Part shown: piece after piece, positions 8,331 to 10,161 of the stretch
How the letters are laid out: each line of letters opens with the position of its first letter
Position numbering within the stretch: position 1 is the stretch's first letter
NCBI GenBank assembly: GCA_004151065.3
Contig: NWUY0300022395.1
Coordinates: 3,637 to 13,797 of the forward strand
Source: Larix sibirica
Taxonomy: Eukaryota; Streptophyta; Pinopsida; Pinales; Pinaceae
Direction: 5' to 3'
DNA: 10,161 nt
Made by a program: the position numbers and the translations under genes
Notes under the pieces: generated by a model
Database searches by the model: none
Seen by the model: the letters and a program-made list of their open reading frames with translations, nothing else
Told to the model about the DNA's origin: nothing

Positions 8331-9210
8331 GTTAGCCCATCTCTATAGCATATGTCTTGGCCACTTCAAGTGCAACCTTCTTGTGCTCTTGAGTAATTGA
8401 CTTCCATGGAAGATCTCTTCTCTAGCATATGTATCTTGCCTGTGGAATAATCAAATGGGTGTTGCTTCTGTATTTTCCCTATTCTTTGAAGTAGATATTT
8501 CCTAGAGGAGAGCATGCAACCAAGGAGTTGGCTTCTTTCATCACACTTTCAAATTGCAAATTTTGTTGTGTTTTTATTCATTGAGAGTATCTTTTTTTCT
8601 TAAGCAATTGTTTGAACATGGACACGTTCTGCCTTTAAATGAAGTTGGAAGGGGGAGAATTGCATAATCAATAATGATAAATCTTTTATTTGTCGAGCAT
8701 ATTCCAAATAGAATATATAAACTAGTTTTCGAAAACACATTTTACATGTAGGATATGGTCTTGCATACTCGTATGTAGGGCAAGCAATAACTAGGATATT
8801 TGTTAATTTGCATGTGTAAACATTTGCATTCTACCTATTTTGAAGGAAAGGCTGTGATTTCCTCTACTATAGACATAGGAAAAATAAATAAAGAATATAA
8901 CAAAAGAAAGGTTGTAATTCCCCCTTTTCCTTAGCAAGATTCTATTTGTTTTTTGGGTCGTTGATATTCAAATCTACATACAAAATTTTAGCTATCGTAT
9001 TCCCATATTCTATAATACTGATTATAGGGATTACATTAAATGGTAATACCCATTTATCTTTAACAAAAAACTTGGTTCCAAAGATTGGTTTTGAGTTCCA
9101 ATTCAACAGGGTTGTATAATCATCCAATGAATCACTAATTACACTGGTTATTATACCTGTGCATTTGTGTGCTAGAATTGTTAGCATGGGATATTGATCG
9201 ACTTAATCGT
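8331..9210. other. AT-rich stretch, nothing recognised
   Basis: No gene, RNA or repeat supported. A minus-strand open frame at 8942-9187 has no recognisable domain and is likely chance in AT-rich DNA. Confidence 0.6.
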
Positions 9211-9354
9211 AGACATGATAAACACACACTTTGTAACAACCATGACACCAGTCCGCAAATATCGAAAGCATTAAAACCCAGGGCTTGACACCAGATTGAA
9301 TAGGCAAAAAAATGAATTGATACTAGATTGAATGAGAAGAAGAAAAAATGCACT
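9211..9354 (+). repeat. Family B, diverged dispersed fragment
   Basis: Resembles the end of unit 2 and the sequence after it (about 8130-8232): TAACAAC, then ATTAAAACCCAGGG against ATTGAAACCGAGGG, ACACCA followed by a TTGAATA-like string, and GAAGAAAAAATGC against GAAAGAAAAAATGC. It contains a duplicated TAGATTGAAT phrase not seen in unit 2. Confidence 0.5.
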
Positions 9355-9535
9355 GTACCTTCCATCTGGAATTACCCAACCATTTGTTTGTCCATACATT
9401 AAGTGAAGGAAGAGCTATGTTAATTAGTTTGAAACTCGACATTTCGATCCCTACTCTGGGATCATCATCATGAGACAATTGAATCCTAATAGATATTAAG
9501 ATGTTGGTAAGCCCATATATGTATGAAACCTAATA

Positions 9536-9800
9536 TAATTTCAATTAATGATTCGAGTCGGTTTAATAATTTAGGTTTTCAAATTTTTGGTTTATTTTTA
9601 ATTCTAGACCTAAAATATATAGTAATAAGAAAATTATTAATTATAATAATGACCTATTATTAATAATTATTAATATTATAGTATTTATAAATATTGATCA
9701 TTATTAATTATAATAATAAAGTCATTATTTTAATAATAATGACATATATTACTTTGATTATTATTTAATTTTAATAATATTATTAAAATTCATTCATTTG
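9536..9800. other. Extremely AT-rich tract with hairpin and direct repeat
   Basis: Almost entirely A and T. It holds an 18-bp direct repeat (ATTATTAATTATAATAAT at 9633-9650 and 9700-9717) and a perfect 9-bp hairpin at 9721-9743 (GTCATTATT, loop TTAAT, AATAATGAC). It could be a matrix-attachment-like or easily unwound region, or simple-sequence drift. Confidence 0.7.
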
Positions 9801-9895
9801 CGAAAGTATCATCTAATGATTATTACAGATATTTCTCCCTACGGATAAAGAGAAACTCTCTTAGGTCAGAGAGGTACAAATCGACTCTATACTAA

Positions 9896-10159
9896 GACAA
9901 AAAGGAAACAAATNAGTGTGTGAGGATACGAATTCAGATTCTTGGAGATGATGGAGTCTTCAATGCACTGTGTGATGTAGGTGGTCCCACCATTTTGACA
10001 GTAGCAGGACTATCAAAGGAATAGCCACGCGAGTATCACTTGGGTACTGAATTGATAATTTGTGCTATAACATGGGTTAACAATGGTTCAGTCGCACAAC
10101 CTCTTCGTTTGACTAGTTTTTGGTGCGTTTGGACTCATGCTGTCTTTTGGATTTGTTGA
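9896..10159 (+). other. Weak open frame, broken by one TAG; probably non-coding
   Basis: Frame 2 stays open from 9896 to 10159 apart from TAG at 10022, in a segment less AT-rich than its surroundings. It reads LGDDGVFNALCDVGG around 9941-9985. No family is recognised and an N lies at 9914. It may be an exon remnant or chance; I see nothing else in 9801-10161. Confidence 0.12.
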
Positions 10160-10161
10160 GG

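Noticed and set aside
8942-9365. Two overlapping minus-strand open frames.
   Set aside because: AT-rich composition, no recognisable motif, and overlap with a diverged repeat fragment.
1-9849. Inverted match of 11 of 12 bases between 1-12 and 9838-9849 as possible element ends.
   Set aside because: It is short and imperfect, and it starts at the arbitrary window edge inside coding relics. It is probably coincidence.

Overview
The window looks like nuclear DNA of a large-genome seed plant. It holds decayed, repeat-borne coding sequence, a segment shaped like an LTR, long AT-rich non-coding stretches with diverged tandem repeats, and two isolated N positions typical of a draft assembly. A gymnosperm would fit this style, but that is only a guess. 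No bacterial-type operon, ribosome binding sites or RNA genes are visible, and no gene here appears intact.

Layout. Positions 2-2619 (+) carry pseudogene copy 1, whose start lies outside the window. Positions 2639-2827 form a short spacer with a TATA-like box and a leader. Positions 2828-5717 (+) carry pseudogene copy 2. The copies lie head to tail with a period of about 3.06-3.10 kb and encode the same protein family. They share many short blocks in the same order (IPxYVPP, MPHFGR, IT(G/S)LP, SQYF(R/Q)GK, PNQC, VQMN, GARYQNL, PRLT, KQWLxTHYKLSEE), then an acidic hinge, then a long coiled coil. I do not recognise the family. It could be the structural (gag-like) product of a non-autonomous LTR retrotransposon, because no protease, reverse transcriptase, RNase H or integrase is visible in the window. 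Copy 1 has about 23 internal stops and 4 frameshifts; copy 2 has about 12 stops and 3 frameshifts.

Both copies end in an identical 34-bp block (2605-2638 and 5703-5736), although the coding regions have diverged strongly. The block contains the predicted TGA stop, a TGACGTGGC bZIP-type site and a small hairpin. At copy 1 it also lies 19 bp upstream of the TATA-like box that precedes copy 2. It may therefore be a promoter or LTR element as well as an ORF end.

From 5757 the sequence resembles the U3 part of an LTR (TGTTGG start, TATAAAT at 5959). From about 6300 to 10161 it is AT-rich and apparently non-coding. It contains two unrelated-looking families of diverged tandem repeats with a similar spacing near 350 bp (6583-7120 and 7473-8182), dispersed fragments of the second family (8276-8330, 9211-9354), and an extremely AT-rich tract with a perfect hairpin (9536-9800).
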